Of a stretch of 64,000 nt of DNA, positions 52,540 through 62,300 are shown in pieces. Numbering within the stretch: position 1 is the first letter of the stretch; the number at the start of each line of letters is the position of its first letter. The DNA is from Mycobacterium florentinum (GTDB taxonomy: Bacteria > Actinomycetota > Actinomycetes > Mycobacteriales > Mycobacteriaceae). The notes under the pieces were generated by a model. It had not been told where the DNA came from. It saw only the letters and a program-made list of their open reading frames with translations, and did not search any database. The stretch spans positions 2,356,001 to 2,420,000 of the forward strand of contig NZ_AP022576.1 in assembly GCF_010730355.1 (NCBI RefSeq), read 5' to 3'. A program made the position numbers and the translations under genes.

Positions 52540-52602
52540 AGACTTGCCGGGGATCCTTAATGGATTCTTGGGAAATTCTTGGGATCAAGATCGCCTCAGT
52601 CG

Positions 52603-52628
52603 GTCACACTTGGCAGAGCTGCGTCGTC
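52603..52628 (+). promoter_or_regulatory. ECF41/SigJ-type promoter
   Basis: GTCACA (52603-52608), 16 bp, then CGTC (52625-52628) matches the ECF41 consensus TGTCACA-N16-CGTC apart from its first base (G for T). The AhpD-like ATG is nine bases past the -10 box, so the leader is very short or absent. Confidence 0.78.
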
Positions 52629-52636
52629 TGAGGGGT

Positions 52637-53236
52637 ATGACACAGAAAACACGGATCGAGCCCCTACCACCCAAGAGCGCCGGACTGATGACCCGCGCTA
52701 TGTACCGGATCGCCAAGCGCCGCTACGGCCAGGTTCCCGAACCGTTCGCGGTGGCCGCGCATCATCGCCGGCTGATGGTCGCCGGCGCCGTGCACGAGAC
52801 CCTGATCGACCGGGCGTCACGCGCGCTTCCGGTCAGCGTGCGTGAGCTTGCCGTCTACCGGACGGCGCGCGCGATCGGCTGCGCGTGGTGCGTCGACTTC
52901 GGGTCCATGCTGCAGCGCCTGGACGGCCTGGACATCAACCGGCTCAAGGAGATCGACGACTACGCCACCTCGACGGCGTTCACCGACGACGAGCGCGCCG
53001 CCATCGCCTACGCCGACGCCATGACCACCGATCCGCACACCGTCACCGACGAACAGGTGGCCGACCTGCGGGCCCGCTTCGGCGACGCCGGGGTGATCGA
53101 GCTGACCTATCAGATCGGGGTGGAGAACATGCGGGCCCGGATGAACACCGCGCTGGGCATCACCGAGCAGGGCTTCAATTCCGGTGACAGCTGCCGCATT
53201 CCGTGGGCTACCGAGAGTTCAGCGGAGAACCGGTGA
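52637..53236 (+). CDS. AhpD/carboxymuconolactone decarboxylase-family protein
   Basis: A 199-residue AhpD-like protein. The redox motif C-x2-C is in RTARAIGCAWCVDFGSML, followed by the family's LKEIDDYATSTAFTDDERAAIAYADAMT helix and the C-terminal VIELTYQIGVENMRARMNTALGI. Relatives act as alkyl-hydroperoxidase-linked thiol proteins. Carboxymuconolactone decarboxylase-type genes are the classic targets of ECF41 sigma factors, and this one has the matching promoter and faces sigJ, overlapping its 3' end by 29 bp. The frame opens upstream, but ATG 52637 fits the promoter and the family. Confidence 0.86.
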   Translation: MTQKTRIEPLPPKSAGLMTRAMYRIAKRRYGQVPEPFAVAAHHRRLMVAGAVHETLIDRASRALPVSVRELAVYRTARAIGCAWCVDFGSMLQRLDGLDINRLKEIDDYATSTAFTDDERAAIAYADAMTTDPHTVTDEQVADLRARFGDAGVIELTYQIGVENMRARMNTALGITEQGFNSGDSCRIPWATESSAENR

Positions 53237-54107
53237 ACTTGTCGGGGTTGGCGATATCCCATAGCGCGCAGACCTTTCCGTCGCGCACCGTCAGGGCCGT
53301 GATCCGCGGCAACATCTCCCGATAGCCGTCGCTGGCGGGGCAGCCGGGGCTGTACATCCCCAGCTCGCCGTTGATCAGCCCGAATTGATGCACGGTGTAC
53401 ATCGCCGGGCCGTAGCGTTGCGCCAGGCCCTGGATGAACCGGACCACCTTGTCCGCGCCGCGGATGACGTTGATTGCCGTGGGCGCCTTGCCATTCGAAT
53501 CGCCGGTGAACGTCACATCCGGGTGCAGCAGCGACACCACGGTTTCCAGGTCGCCCTCGGCAATCGCCGCGAGCAACTTGCCGACCACCTCGGCGTGCGC
53601 CGGATCGGGTTTCGGCGGCGGCTGGTGCGCGACGGCCTTGCGGGCCCTCGACGCCAGCTGCCGGGCGGCGGGCTCGTTGGTGCCCAGCACCTCGGCCACT
53701 TCCGCGAACGGCATCGAGAACCCGTCGTGCAACACGAAGGCGACCCGCTGATCCGGCGACAACCGTTCCAGCACGACCATCGCCGCGAACCGGGCATCCT
53801 CGCGAGCCACCACGGCCGACAGCGGATCGTTACCGTCGAAGCCGGTCACCACCGGTTCGGGCAGCCAGGTGCCGGTGTAGCTCTCCCGGCGGTGGGCGGC
53901 CGACCGCAACCGGTCCAGCCCCAACCGGCTCACCACGGTGGTCAGCCAGGCGCGTAGATCGGCGATCGCCCCATCCTGTTTGTCCCACCGCAGCCAGGCT
54001 TCCTGGACGATGTCTTCCGCGTCGGCAACGGTGCCCGTCACCCGGTAAGCCACCGCCATCAGATGCGGCCGCAGCGCTTCGAAATCTGTGACCTGCGTCG
54101 CGGTCAT
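53208..54107 (-). CDS. sigJ: ECF41-type sigma factor SigJ
   Basis: A 299-residue ECF sigma factor closely matching M. tuberculosis SigJ (Rv3328c). Region 2 (AYRVTGTVADAEDIVQEAWLRW) and region 4 (LSPDQRVAFVLHDGFSMPFAEVAEVLG) are followed by a SnoaL-like C-terminal domain. The domain keeps the NPDK[LF] motif (NPDKF near residue 287) and a TGDSNGKAPTAI segment where ECF41 factors have DGGGR. In ECF41 proteins this domain replaces an anti-sigma factor as an internal switch. SigJ is linked to H2O2 resistance. The convergent AhpD-like gene is its likely target. Confidence 0.95.
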   Translation of the reverse strand: MTATQVTDFEALRPHLMAVAYRVTGTVADAEDIVQEAWLRWDKQDGAIADLRAWLTTVVSRLGLDRLRSAAHRRESYTGTWLPEPVVTGFDGNDPLSAVVAREDARFAAMVVLERLSPDQRVAFVLHDGFSMPFAEVAEVLGTNEPAARQLASRARKAVAHQPPPKPDPAHAEVVGKLLAAIAEGDLETVVSLLHPDVTFTGDSNGKAPTAINVIRGADKVVRFIQGLAQRYGPAMYTVHQFGLINGELGMYSPGCPASDGYREMLPRITALTVRDGKVCALWDIANPDKFTGSPLNSR

Positions 54108-54221
54108 GTCCCGAGCCTATGCGCTTCCCGACCAATACTGTGCGCGCATTGGCTAATGACTAGGCGGTCTCTAACGCGACAGTGAAGGTGGAGGAAACGC
54201 GTCAAGTATCGAGAGGGAATC

Positions 54222-55055
54222 ATGACGGGGCGATTGGAAGGCAAGGTCGCGTTCATCACCGGCGCCGCCCGCGGCCAGGGCCGCGCTCACGCCGTGCGGT
54301 TCGCGGAAGAAGGCGCCGACATCATTGCCGTGGACATCTGTCAGCAGATCGACAGCGTCGCCTACCCGTTGGGGTGCCCAGAGGACCTGGACGAGACGGT
54401 CAACCTGGTGGAGAAGACCGGGCGCCGCATCGTCGCCGGGCAGGCCGATGTCCGTGACTTCGAGCGTCTTGGGTCGGTGCTGGCCGACGGCGTTGCCGAA
54501 CTCGGCCGCCTGGACTTCGTCCTGGCCAATGCCGGCGTGGCACCGGGCTTCGGCCTCGCCGAGCCGACAGTGAGTTCGTACCTCGACGCGATCGACGTCC
54601 TGCTCAACGGTGTCTATTGCACGATCGAAGCGACCCTGCCCCATCTGCTCGCCCACCACGACGGCGGCGCGATCGTCATCACCAGCTCGGCGGCCGGATT
54701 CAAATCCGTCTCGCGCGATTTCGACACGCGCAACCCTGGTCTGGCCGGCTACACCGCGGCCAAGCATGGCGTCATCGGGCTGATGCGTTATTACGCCACC
54801 ACATTGGCGGAGAAGGAGATTCGGGTGAACTCCGTGCATCCGACCGGAGTGGCCACGCCGATGGTTCACAACGACGTCTTCGACAAATACTTAGAGCAGC
54901 ACCCGGCGTTCGCGACGGCCTTCACCAATCTGCTGCCCGTCTCGGTGATCGATCCCGAGGATGTCTCGGAGGCGATGCTCTACCTGTGCGCCAAGTCCGG
55001 TCGCTACATCACGGGCACGACGCTGTCGGTGGATGCCGGAATATTGCTCAAGTGA
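54222..55055 (+). CDS. Mycofactocin-coupled-type SDR oxidoreductase
   Basis: A 277-residue short-chain dehydrogenase. The cofactor loop reads GAARGQGRAHAVRFAEEGADIIAVDIC, and the catalytic Ser-Tyr-Lys is in ITSSAAGF and GYTAAKHGVIGLMR. The GQGR loop, the insertion after VDIC and the late HPTGVATPMVHNDV segment are typical of the SDR subfamily that uses tightly held NAD and depends on mycofactocin. Substrate is unknown. A GAGAGGGA site precedes the ATG. It is 32 bp upstream of the aminotransferase, so the two may share a pathway. Confidence 0.87.
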   Translation: MTGRLEGKVAFITGAARGQGRAHAVRFAEEGADIIAVDICQQIDSVAYPLGCPEDLDETVNLVEKTGRRIVAGQADVRDFERLGSVLADGVAELGRLDFVLANAGVAPGFGLAEPTVSSYLDAIDVLLNGVYCTIEATLPHLLAHHDGGAIVITSSAAGFKSVSRDFDTRNPGLAGYTAAKHGVIGLMRYYATTLAEKEIRVNSVHPTGVATPMVHNDVFDKYLEQHPAFATAFTNLLPVSVIDPEDVSEAMLYLCAKSGRYITGTTLSVDAGILLK

Positions 55056-55087
55056 TTGCCGCCCGTGGCGTTACGCTCACGGGCACG

Positions 55088-56419
55088 ATGACTGACAATC
55101 TTTGGCTGCACTTCGCCCGGCACGGCGCCGGCATCACGCCGCCGATCATCACCCGCGGTGAGGGCGTCACCATCTACGACGATCGCGGCAAGAGTTATCT
55201 GGACGGGCTGTCCGGGCTCTTCACGGTGCAGGTCGGTCACGGCCGCACCGAACTGGCCGAGGTCGCGGCCCGGCAAGCGAGCACGCTGGCTTTCTTCCCG
55301 CTGTGGGGATACGCCACCCCCACCGCGATCGAGCTGGCCGAGCGCCTGGCCGGCTATGCCCCGGGCGACCTCAACCGGGTCTTCTTCACCACCGGCGGCA
55401 CCGAGGCCGTCGAGTCGGCGTGGAAAGTGGCCAAGCAGTTTTTCAAGCTCACCGGCAAACCCGGTAAATACAAGGTGATTTCGCGGGCGATCGCCTACCA
55501 CGGCACCACCCAGGGCGCGCTCGCGATCACCGGGCTGCCGCGCTTCAAGGCGCCGTTCGAACCGGTCACACCGGGCGGCTTCCGGGTGCCCAACACGAAC
55601 TTCTACCGCGCCCCCGAACCGTTCGGTACCGATGCAAAAGCCTTCGGGCAGTGGGCCGCCGACCGGATCGCCGAGGCGATCGAGTTCGAGGGGCCCGACA
55701 CCGTGGCCGCGGTGTTCCTGGAACCGGTGCAGAACGCCGGCGGCAGCATCCCCGCTCCCCCAGGCTATTTCGAGCGGGTGCGGGAGATCTGCGACGCCTA
55801 CGACGTGCTGCTGGTCTCCGACGAGGTGATCTGCGCGTTCGGCCGGATCGGCTCGATGTTCGCCTGCGACGATATGGGCTACGTGCCCGACATGATCACC
55901 TGCGCCAAGGGCATGACGTCGGGCTACTCGCCGATCGGCGCGATGATCGCCAGCGAGCGGCTGTTCGAGCCGTTCAACGACGGCGAGACCATGTTCCCGC
56001 ACGGGTATACCTTTGGCGGCCACCCGGTTTCGGCCGCCGTCGGGCTGGCCAACCTCGACATCTTCGAGCGCGAGGGCATCAACGACCACGTCAAGACCAA
56101 CGCGCCCGTCTTCCGCGCCACCCTGGACAAGCTTTACGACCTGCCGATCGTCGGCGACGTTCGCGGCGAGGGCTTCTTCTACGGCGTCGAGCTCGTCAAG
56201 GACAAGGCGACCAAGCAAACCTTCACCGACACCGAACGCCGGTCACTGCTGGGGTACGTGTCGTCGGCCCTGTTCGAGGCCGGGTTGTATTGCCGCACCG
56301 ACGATCGCGGCGATTCCGTCGTCCAGCTGGCGCCGCCGCTGATCAGCGGTCAGGCCGAGTTCGACACCATCGAATCGATCCTGCGCGGCGTGCTCAGCGA
56401 GGCGTACACGCGGCTCTAG
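55088..56419 (+). CDS. Class III PLP aminotransferase (Rv3329-like)
   Basis: A 443-residue omega-amino-acid:pyruvate or beta-alanine type aminotransferase. TTGGTEAVESAWKVAKQFF binds PLP phosphate. VLLVSDEVICAFGRIG has the PLP-ring aspartate, and ITCAKGMTSGYSPIGAM contains the Schiff-base lysine. The substrate could be an amine or omega-amino acid. The frame is open through the preceding SDR gene, but the family N-terminus begins at ATG 55088. Synteny with Rv3329, between sigJ and dacB1, supports the call. Confidence 0.88.
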   Translation: MTDNLWLHFARHGAGITPPIITRGEGVTIYDDRGKSYLDGLSGLFTVQVGHGRTELAEVAARQASTLAFFPLWGYATPTAIELAERLAGYAPGDLNRVFFTTGGTEAVESAWKVAKQFFKLTGKPGKYKVISRAIAYHGTTQGALAITGLPRFKAPFEPVTPGGFRVPNTNFYRAPEPFGTDAKAFGQWAADRIAEAIEFEGPDTVAAVFLEPVQNAGGSIPAPPGYFERVREICDAYDVLLVSDEVICAFGRIGSMFACDDMGYVPDMITCAKGMTSGYSPIGAMIASERLFEPFNDGETMFPHGYTFGGHPVSAAVGLANLDIFEREGINDHVKTNAPVFRATLDKLYDLPIVGDVRGEGFFYGVELVKDKATKQTFTDTERRSLLGYVSSALFEAGLYCRTDDRGDSVVQLAPPLISGQAEFDTIESILRGVLSEAYTRL

Positions 56420-56690
56420 CGGTACCTGTGGCCATCACCAGCTGGCGGGCGTGCGCCGCGCTCGGGTTGGTCACGAACCGCGACAGCGAGTTGCACAACC
56501 AGGCGAGTGCCGACCGCGCTTCGGGATCGACCGTGGCGTCGCGATGCATCTGCAGCTCGGACAGCACCCCGTCGAGTCCGGTACGTCGCACCTGAGTCGA
56601 CTTCTCCACCTGCTTGAGCAGCTGTTCCAGCGAGCGCGGCGAGGTGCCCGACCCATTCGTGCCGTTCCGGCGCCGCCACTTTGACCACAA
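56394..56690 (-). CDS. Small conserved-looking protein, unknown function
   Basis: A 98-residue frame with a coherent helical composition: SGTSPRSLEQLLKQVEKSTQ, then QMHRDATVDPEARSALAWLCNSLSRFVTNPSAAHARQLVMATG. The lack of GC-driven low complexity and the regular hydrophobic spacing suggest real coding. No ATG or GTG is well placed. I use TTG 56690, with no strong ribosome-binding site. It lies between the aminotransferase (26-bp 3' overlap) and dacB1, on the opposite strand. I do not recognise a family. Confidence 0.55.
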   Translation of the reverse strand: MWSKWRRRNGTNGSGTSPRSLEQLLKQVEKSTQVRRTGLDGVLSELQMHRDATVDPEARSALAWLCNSLSRFVTNPSAAHARQLVMATGTARAACTPR

Positions 56691-56837
56691 TCGCTCGCTT
56701 GGAATGGCACACCCTTTTCGACGTTGACGGCTGTTGGTTCCTGCCAGCGTAGTGCGTCGATCCGCCGCACAGATGAACTTGTCACATACGCCCCAACAGT
56801 CACAGCGCGGCTCCCGCGAATCCGGCGCCCCATCGCC

Positions 56838-56843
56838 TAGTCT
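56838..56843 (+). promoter_or_regulatory. Candidate -10 element for leaderless dacB1
   Basis: TAGTCT lies eight bases upstream of the ATG at 56852. Confidence 0.4.
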
Positions 56844-56851
56844 GCACACCA

Positions 56852-58096
56852 ATGCCCCGCTCAAAAGCTCTCGTACGTTCCGCATCCTGCCTGGCAGCGA
56901 CCGTTTTTGTGATGGCCGCCCCGGCCGCTGCGGGCATGCCGGCCGCGCTCGCGGAGCCGAGCCCCGGGCCCAATGCCGGAGCGCCGAACTGCCCGTACAA
57001 GGTGAACACCCCACCGGCGGTGGACTCGTCGGAGGTACCGCAGGCCGGTGACCCGCCGATCCCGCTGGCGGTGCCGGCCAAGCCGGTGGGCGGCGAGGCG
57101 CTGAGCAGCTGCGGCATCGTCGCCGCGCCTGATACTCCGGCACTGCCGACCGACGTCTCCGCCGAGGCCTGGCTGGTCGCGGACCTGGACAGCGGCGCGG
57201 TGATCGCGGCCAAGGATCCGCATGGCCGCCACCGCCCGGCCAGCATCATCAAGGTCCTCGTCGCGATGGCCGTCCTGAACGCGCTGCCACTCAACAAGTC
57301 GGTGACCGGGACGGCCGACGACGCCTCCGCCGAGGGCACCAAGGTCGGCGTGGACGACGGCGGCGTCTACACCGTCAACCAACTGCTGCACGGGCTGCTG
57401 ATGCACTCGGGTAACGACGCGGCGCACGCGCTGGCCATGCAGCTGGGCGGGATGCAGCAGGCGCTGGAGAAGATCAACGTGCTGGCCGCCAAGCTCGGCG
57501 GCCAGGACACCCGGGTGGCCACACCGTCGGGACTGGACGGACCCGGCATGAGCACTTCGGCCTACGACATCGGCCTGTTCTACCGATACGCCTGGCAGAA
57601 CCCGACTTTCGCCGCCATCGTCGCGACCCGGACGTTCGACTTTCCCGGCCACGGCGACCACCCGGGCTACGAGCTGGAAAACGACAACCAGCTGCTCTAC
57701 AAGTATCCGGGCGCCCTGGGCGGCAAGACCGGCTACACCGACGACGCCGGCCAGACGTTCGTGGGCGCCGCGAACCGCGACGGCCGGCGGCTGGTGGCCG
57801 TGTTGATGCACGGCACCCGGCAACCGATCGCGCCCTGGGAGCAGGCGGCGCACCTGCTGGACTACGGCTTCGCCACCGCGCAGGGCACCCAGGTGGGTGC
57901 GCTGATCGCACCCGACCCGTCGCTGGCACCCAAGCAGGACAGCGCCGCGGACCGGCAGAGCAACGGCGCCCAGGCCGCCGGATTGCTGCCATCGGCCGAC
58001 GCGTTGCCGGTGCGGGTGGGCGTGGGCATCATCGGCGCCATTGTCGTGTTCTCGTTGATCATGGTCGCGCGCTCGATGAACCGCCGGACCATATAA
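56852..58096 (+). CDS. dacB1: D-alanyl-D-alanine carboxypeptidase DacB1
   Basis: A 414-residue low-molecular-weight penicillin-binding protein (Rv3330). An N-terminal signal ([19 protein letters not shown]) leads to a peptidase S11 domain. The SxxK motif is in [15 protein letters not shown] in [11 protein letters not shown] and KTG in [13 protein letters not shown]-terminal membrane anchor ([24 protein letters not shown]) fixes it to the membrane. It trims the terminal D-Ala from peptidoglycan stems. The last two codons and the stop lie within a sequence that is repeated before the second mmpS at 62398. Confidence 0.95.
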   Translation: MPRSKALVRSASCLAATVFVMAAPAAAGMPAALAEPSPGPNAGAPNCPYKVNTPPAVDSSEVPQAGDPPIPLAVPAKPVGGEALSSCGIVAAPDTPALPTDVSAEAWLVADLDSGAVIAAKDPHGRHRPASIIKVLVAMAVLNALPLNKSVTGTADDASAEGTKVGVDDGGVYTVNQLLHGLLMHSGNDAAHALAMQLGGMQQALEKINVLAAKLGGQDTRVATPSGLDGPGMSTSAYDIGLFYRYAWQNPTFAAIVATRTFDFPGHGDHPGYELENDNQLLYKYPGALGGKTGYTDDAGQTFVGAANRDGRRLVAVLMHGTRQPIAPWEQAAHLLDYGFATAQGTQVGALIAPDPSLAPKQDSAADRQSNGAQAAGLLPSADALPVRVGVGIIGAIVVFSLIMVARSMNRRTI

Positions 58097-58142
58097 CGAT
58101 TAACTGGAAACTCTCGATGCTTTAACGCATCGACGGTAGCGT
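58089..58142 (+). repeat. Upstream element of the mmpS-mmpL unit, copy A
   Basis: A 54-bp segment repeated at 62398-62451: shared CCATATAACGATT, CTCGATGCTTTA and GACGGTAGCGT blocks with small differences. It contains TCGATGC-TTTAAC-GCATCGA (58114-58133), a perfect 7-bp-arm hairpin, and a likely -10 box TAGCGT (58137-58142). It begins inside the last codons of dacB1. Confidence 0.6.
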
Positions 58143-58174
58143 CTATCTCGCTAACGCAACCAAACGGGGTAAAG

Positions 58175-61087
58175 ATGATTTCGATTACCCGAGTCGTGAA
58201 GCGAATGTTGTTGCTGTTGGCGGTCATCGCCGTCGCACCGAATTCCGGGCCGCCATTTCTGCCGCGGATTATCATCCGCTTTGCGGTGCCGATCGTTCTG
58301 TTATGGGTGGGGCTGACCGCCGTCGTCAATCTGGCCATCCCGCAGCTGGAAGTGGTCGGCAAAGCACACTCGGTATCCCTGAGCCCGAAAGACGCGGCCG
58401 CGGTCCAGGCGATCAAGCACGTGGGCCAGGTATTCCATGAGTTCGAGTCCAACAGCTCGGTGACGATTGTGCTGGAAGGTGACAAACCGCTCGGCGACGA
58501 CGCTCACCGTTTCTACAACGAGATGATGCGCAGGCTTTCGGCCGATACCCAGCATGTCGCGCACATCCAGGATTTCTGGAGCGACCCGCTGACGGCCCGG
58601 GGATCGCAGAGCGCGGACGATAAGGCCGCCTACGTCGTGGTGTTCCTGGTCGGCAACAACGAAACACAGGCCTACAACTCGGTTCACGCCGTCCAGCACA
58701 TCGTGAACAGCACCCCGGCGCCGCTCGGGGTCAAGGCATACATCACGGGTCCGTACGCGCTGATCGCCGACCAGACCGAGGCCGGCGACAAGAGCGTCGC
58801 CAAGGTCACCCTGACTACCGGCGTGGTGATCGCGGCGATGTTGCTCTTCATCTACCGGTCCGTCGTGACCATGCTTCTCCTGCTCGGCCTGGTTGGGGTC
58901 GAGCTGGGGGCAATTCGCGGGGTCATCGCTTTTCTCGCTCACCACAACGCTTTCGGGCTTTCGACCTTTGCGACAAACCTGGTCACCCTGCTCGCCATCG
59001 CCGCCAGCACGGACTACGCGATATTCATGCTCGGGCGTTATCACGAGGCGCGCTACGGCGGCGAAGACAGGGAAACCGCGTTCTACACGATGTTTCGCGG
59101 GACCGCCCATGTGATTCTGGGCTCGGGCATGACCATCGCCGGCGCCATGTATTGCCTGAGCCTTGCCCGACTTCCGTATTTCCGGACGCTCGGCGCCCCC
59201 TGTGCCATCGGCATGTTGGTCGCGGTCCTCGCCGCGCTGACGCTCGGGCCGGCGGTGCTGACCGTCGGCAGCTTCTTCAAACTGTTCGACCCCAAGCGCA
59301 GGATGGCCACTCGGCGCTGGCGCCGGGTGGGAACCGCCATCGTTCGCTGGCCCGGCCCGATGCTCGCCGCGACGTGCGCGGTGGCGTCCGTTGGCCTGCT
59401 GGCCCTGCCGAATTACCAAACCACTTACGACTTGCGCAAATTCATGTCCGCCAGCATGCCGTCGATCGTCGGGGATGCGGCCGCGGGTCGACACTTTTCG
59501 CAGGCCCGGCTGAACCCCGAGGTGCTGCTGATCGAATCCGATCACGACATGCGTGATCCGGTCGACATGGTGGTGTTGGACAAGGCCGCGAAAGCGATCT
59601 TTCACACCCCTGGAATCGCACAGGTGAAATCGATAACCCGGCCCCTGGGAACGTCTCTCAAACATACGTCGATTCCGTTCATCCTCAGCATGCGCGACGT
59701 GATGAATGCCGAAAACATGGAATTCATGAAGGGCCGAGTGGACGACATGCTGGTCCAAGAGCAGGCGATGGATGTATCGATCGAAACGATGCACAAGATG
59801 TACGACCTGATGGGTCGGCTTATCGACGATAACGTCGACATGGATCACCTGACCCACGACATGTCGAACATCACCGACACCATCAGGGATCACTTCGCCG
59901 ACCTGTCGGATTTCCTCCGGCCAATTGTCAGCTACTTCTACTGGGAAAAACACTGTTTCGATATCCCGATCTGCTGGGCGACGAGATCGATATTCGATAC
60001 GTTCGACAACGTCGATCAGCTGAGCGAGAAGCTTGGGCATTTCGCCAAGGACATGGACGTGCTGATCAACCTTTTGCCCCAGATGCGGGCGCAGCTCCTC
60101 CCGATGATTTCGACGTTGACCACCTTGCGCGACGTGCTGGTCGTTTGGCACGGCACACTTGCGTCTCTTTATGAAGAGCAGGAGCGCAACAGCAAGGACC
60201 CCGGTGCCATGGGTCGGGCCTATGACGCCGCCCAGGTTGACGATTCGTTCTATCTACCGCAGTCGGCCTTTGATAATCCGGGTTTCAAGCGGGTCCTGAG
60301 CATGTTCTTGTCGCCGGACGGCAAGGCGGCCCGCTTCATCATCTCCCTCGACGGAGCTCCCGCGACGCCCGAGGGCATCTCCCGTGTCGAGCCGATCCAG
60401 CAGGCGGCGAGGGAGGCGATCAAGGGAACTCCGCTGCAGGGCGCCGCGATCTCCATGGGCGGCGTCGCCGCGACGTTCAAAGACCTCCAGGAGGGCGCCT
60501 TCTACGATCTGATGATCGCCGTGGTGGCCGCGATCAGCCTCATCTTGATCATCATGATGATCGTCACCCGAAGCGTGATTGCCGCCGCCGTCATCGTCGG
60601 CACGGTGCTGCTTTCCCTGGGCTCGTCCTTCGGCCTGTCCGTGCTGCTCTGGCAAGACCTTCTCGGCATCGACTTGTACTGGCTGGTGTTGGCGATGTCG
60701 GTGATGCTGCTGCTGGCCGTGGGATCGGATTACAACCTGTTGCTGATCTCCCGGCTCAAAGAGGAAATCGGCGCCGGTCTGAACACCGGACTCATCCGTG
60801 CGATGGCCGGCACCGGCGGAGTGGTGACGGCGGCCGGCATGGTCTTCGCCGTCACCATGTCGCTGTTCGTGTTCAGCGATTTGCAAATCATCGGTCAGAT
60901 CGGCACCACCATCGGCCTGGGCCTGGTTTTCGACACGCTGATCGTGCGCTCGTTCATGACACCGTCGATCGCCGCCTTGCTCGGACGCTGGTTCTGGTGG
61001 CCGCAACAAGTACGCCCACGCCCGGCCAGTCGGATGCTCAGATCGTCGGGACCCCGCCGTTTGGTGCGTGCCCTGTTGCTGCCCTAG
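58175..61087 (+). CDS. MmpS-N-terminus::MmpL fusion transporter (970 aa)
   Basis: Residues 1-21 ([21 protein letters not shown]) are the N-terminus of an MmpS protein, nearly identical to the intact MmpS at 62515. From about residue 30 ([19 protein letters not shown]) the protein is a full RND-type MmpL. It has two periplasmic loops, 12 predicted membrane helices, the [21 protein letters not shown] and [16 protein letters not shown] proton-relay motifs, and a complete C-terminus. MmpL proteins export lipids or siderophores with an MmpS accessory subunit. Here most of mmpS and the mmpL start are gone and the frame is continuous from the mmpS start. Relatives are of the MmpL4/MmpL5 type. Confidence 0.88.
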   Translation: MISITRVVKRMLLLLAVIAVAPNSGPPFLPRIIIRFAVPIVLLWVGLTAVVNLAIPQLEVVGKAHSVSLSPKDAAAVQAIKHVGQVFHEFESNSSVTIVLEGDKPLGDDAHRFYNEMMRRLSADTQHVAHIQDFWSDPLTARGSQSADDKAAYVVVFLVGNNETQAYNSVHAVQHIVNSTPAPLGVKAYITGPYALIADQTEAGDKSVAKVTLTTGVVIAAMLLFIYRSVVTMLLLLGLVGVELGAIRGVIAFLAHHNAFGLSTFATNLVTLLAIAASTDYAIFMLGRYHEARYGGEDRETAFYTMFRGTAHVILGSGMTIAGAMYCLSLARLPYFRTLGAPCAIGMLVAVLAALTLGPAVLTVGSFFKLFDPKRRMATRRWRRVGTAIVRWPGPMLAATCAVASVGLLALPNYQTTYDLRKFMSASMPSIVGDAAAGRHFSQARLNPEVLLIESDHDMRDPVDMVVLDKAAKAIFHTPGIAQVKSITRPLGTSLKHTSIPFILSMRDVMNAENMEFMKGRVDDMLVQEQAMDVSIETMHKMYDLMGRLIDDNVDMDHLTHDMSNITDTIRDHFADLSDFLRPIVSYFYWEKHCFDIPICWATRSIFDTFDNVDQLSEKLGHFAKDMDVLINLLPQMRAQLLPMISTLTTLRDVLVVWHGTLASLYEEQERNSKDPGAMGRAYDAAQVDDSFYLPQSAFDNPGFKRVLSMFLSPDGKAARFIISLDGAPATPEGISRVEPIQQAAREAIKGTPLQGAAISMGGVAATFKDLQEGAFYDLMIAVVAAISLILIIMMIVTRSVIAAAVIVGTVLLSLGSSFGLSVLLWQDLLGIDLYWLVLAMSVMLLLAVGSDYNLLLISRLKEEIGAGLNTGLIRAMAGTGGVVTAAGMVFAVTMSLFVFSDLQIIGQIGTTIGLGLVFDTLIVRSFMTPSIAALLGRWFWWPQQVRPRPASRMLRSSGPRRLVRALLLP

Positions 61088-62300
61088 CCGGCCCGGGTGC
61101 GCCCAGTGCCGCAACGGCGGCGGCGGCGGCCAGGACCACGACGATGGCGACCGGCCAGATCTTGGAGTGGTTTTGCGCGATCCCGCCCAGCGCCCCGCCC
61201 AGTGCCGTGGTTTCGATCGCGAGCAGCGTCGAGCAAAAGCCGATCAGGGTGACGCGGTGGGGTTCGGCGGCGACCACGCCGACCCACGAGATCGCCGCGG
61301 CGAAGACGGCGAGGGCGGCCACCGTCGCCAGCAAGAACACGGTGCCGTAGGCCCACATGTGAAACCACTGTCCGCACGCCTCGGCCGCGATGGACAGCAC
61401 GCCGGCGGCGGCGCTGAGCAGGGCGCTGCCCAGCAGCATGCCGCGCACCCCGAACAGCTGGTAGACCTTGCGCCACAACGCGGAACCGATGACCAGTCCG
61501 ATGGTGGACAGAAACACCAGCACATGCAGGGTGCCGCTCTGGTGCGCGGTACGCAGGGCATAGAAGGTCATGCCCAGGCTGAGCGGGGCGAACAGCAGGC
61601 ACGTGATCACATACCGGCGAAACCAAGGCTGGGTGCGGGCAACCCCGAAGCCGCGCCGCCAGGTGTCGCGCACGGACATCCGTGGGGCGATCGAATCCGA
61701 CCGCGCCGGGCCGACGAACAGTGCCGCGAAGCCCGAGGCAGCCAGTCCGAACGCACCCAGACACAGCAGATCGCGGTGCAACGCCAACTTGTCGCCGGTG
61801 GCCAGCCCCGGCACGAGGAACAGCGCGGCAACGGTGGCCACCACCGAGGCGATGGCCCCCTGTACCGACAGCATCCTCAACGCGGACAGCTTGCCGGAGG
61901 TCGTGTCGGGGTACGCGACATTGGCGACAGCGACGATGACTCCGCCCCCCGCGCTCGTCAGCAGAAACACCGCCGCCGCGAGCATGCCGTTCCAGCGGAT
62001 CATCGCGTCGCACAAGATCAGCGCGGCCGCACTCGCCGCCATCGCGGCCAGCAGCAGGTGCCGCATCTGGCCGACGCGCCGCAACACCGCCGGTGACATC
62101 GAATTTCCCACGATGGAGCCGAGGCCGTACGCCGGAAACAGGAGCGCGGCCAGCCAGGTGAGGCCCAGGTGCGCGCAAATGAACGGCAGCACCACGGCGC
62201 CATTGCTGAACTGCATGCCGGCCGTGTAGAACGCGCCCTGCGAAGGCAGGCGCGGGAACGGGTTCGTGTGTGCCGAAATCTCCGCCGGCAATGCGGCCAT
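61038..62300 (-). CDS. MFS-family transporter
   Basis: A membrane protein of about 420 residues with 11-12 predicted helices and a large central loop (about 190-215), typical of the major facilitator superfamily. [29 protein letters not shown] is the loop 2-3 region, and the later half contains [26 protein letters not shown]. The substrate is unknown. ATG 62300 is chosen as start; the frame opens at 62396 without a good start signal. The gene sits on the opposite strand between the two mmpL units and overlaps the first one's 3' end by 50 bp. Confidence 0.78.
   Translation of the reverse strand: MAALPAEISAHTNPFPRLPSQGAFYTAGMQFSNGAVVLPFICAHLGLTWLAALLFPAYGLGSIVGNSMSPAVLRRVGQMRHLLLAAMAASAAALILCDAMIRWNGMLAAAVFLLTSAGGGVIVAVANVAYPDTTSGKLSALRMLSVQGAIASVVATVAALFLVPGLATGDKLALHRDLLCLGAFGLAASGFAALFVGPARSDSIAPRMSVRDTWRRGFGVARTQPWFRRYVITCLLFAPLSLGMTFYALRTAHQSGTLHVLVFLSTIGLVIGSALWRKVYQLFGVRGMLLGSALLSAAAGVLSIAAEACGQWFHMWAYGTVFLLATVAALAVFAAAISWVGVVAAEPHRVTLIGFCSTLLAIETTALGGALGGIAQNHSKIWPVAIVVVLAAAAAVAALGAPGPARAATGHAPNGGVPTI

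Noticed and set aside
54617..55087. N-terminal extension of the aminotransferase frame into the SDR gene
   Set aside because: The extension translates the SDR out of frame. Family similarity begins at the ATG at 55088.
58114..58133. TCGATGC-TTTAAC-GCATCGA as a dacB1 terminator
   Set aside because: It is possible, but the same element precedes the intact mmpS at 62398, where no gene ends. It is better explained as part of the mmpS promoter region.
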